NCBI GenBank assembly: GCA_031263665.1
Contig: JAISFJ010000099.1
Location: 1 to 5,440 of the forward strand
Direction of reading: 5' to 3'
DNA: 5,440 bases
DNA from: Coriobacteriales bacterium
GTDB lineage: Bacteria; Actinomycetota; Coriobacteriia; Coriobacteriales; UBA8131
The notes below the pieces were generated by a model, which saw nothing but the letters and a program-made list of their open reading frames with translations, searched no databases and had not been told where the DNA came from. Position 1 is the stretch's first letter. Each line of letters opens with the position of its first letter. Both the position numbers and the translations under genes were made by a program. Below are positions 5,313 through 5,440 of the stretch, piece after piece.

Positions 5313-5440
5313 TTATCGTAGACCGAGGTTACGCGCAACAACCTTATAATCCGAACTCGCTACTTCAGATTCGTGCCGGAAGTTGCGTTTGCGCTTCTGC
5401 GACTTCTTCTCAAGGATATGGCTCTTGTACGCCTTAGCGC
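5313..5440 (-). CDS. rpmI: 50S ribosomal protein L35, C-terminal part
   Basis: This frame enters from the right edge and ends at TAA (5315-5313). It gives the last 41 residues of L35, beginning AKAYKSHILEKKSQKRKR and ending YKVVARNLGLR. The internal SHIL..K...RKR segment is characteristic of L35, a small basic protein of the large subunit (about 64-66 residues when complete). It is too short to show as a long open frame and is truncated at its N-terminus by the window. The position directly before rplT confirms the identification; infC would be expected further right. Confidence 0.95.
   Translation of the reverse strand, partial: AKAYKSHILEKKSQKRKRNFRHESEVASSDYKVVARNLGLR

Overview
The window looks like chromosomal DNA of moderately high G+C from a Gram-positive bacterium. 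The best guess is an anaerobic actinomycete of the Coriobacteriia/Eggerthellaceae kind. This rests on a lipoprotein-type ModA, strong AGGAGG-type ribosome binding sites, GTG starts, the style of the L20 and L35 proteins, and the presence of a molybdate importer (these bacteria are rich in molybdoenzymes). The taxonomic call is an inference.

Layout, left to right. At 1-833 (+) lies the 3' part of a hybrid sensor histidine kinase: ATPase domain, then a receiver domain. It converges, with a 15-base gap, on a modABC operon that runs leftward on the minus strand: modA (4403-3525), modB (3451-1931) and modC (1934-849). modB and modC overlap by four bases. At 4927-5440, also on the minus strand, is the end of a ribosomal protein operon: rpmI (L35, cut by the window edge) and rplT (L20).

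The three mod genes form one high-affinity molybdate (or tungstate) ABC importer. ModA is the membrane-anchored binding lipoprotein, ModB the permease and ModC the ATPase. ModB is unusual. An N-terminal membrane anchor and about 210 residues of predicted extracytoplasmic sequence that I do not recognise are fused in front of a normal permease core. Upstream of modA is an AT-rich promoter region with several dyads, including a perfect 22-bp palindrome just ahead of the ribosome binding site. These suggest regulation, but I cannot name the regulator.

The most striking object is the gene-free stretch of about 520 bases between rplT and modA. Positions 4594-4924 form one long inverted repeat (22 bp plus 29 of 31 bp) that encloses three further stem-loops, so almost the whole 331 bases fold into a four-way cloverleaf. 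The imperfect pairs are nearly all G.T/U wobbles when the plus strand is read, so the plus strand is the better-folding one. The ends carry a GGGACGRTTCCC-type palindrome that resembles REP-like repeats. The element is either an unusually elaborate MITE/REP-type insertion or a large structured RNA. No protein-coding gene is visible in it.
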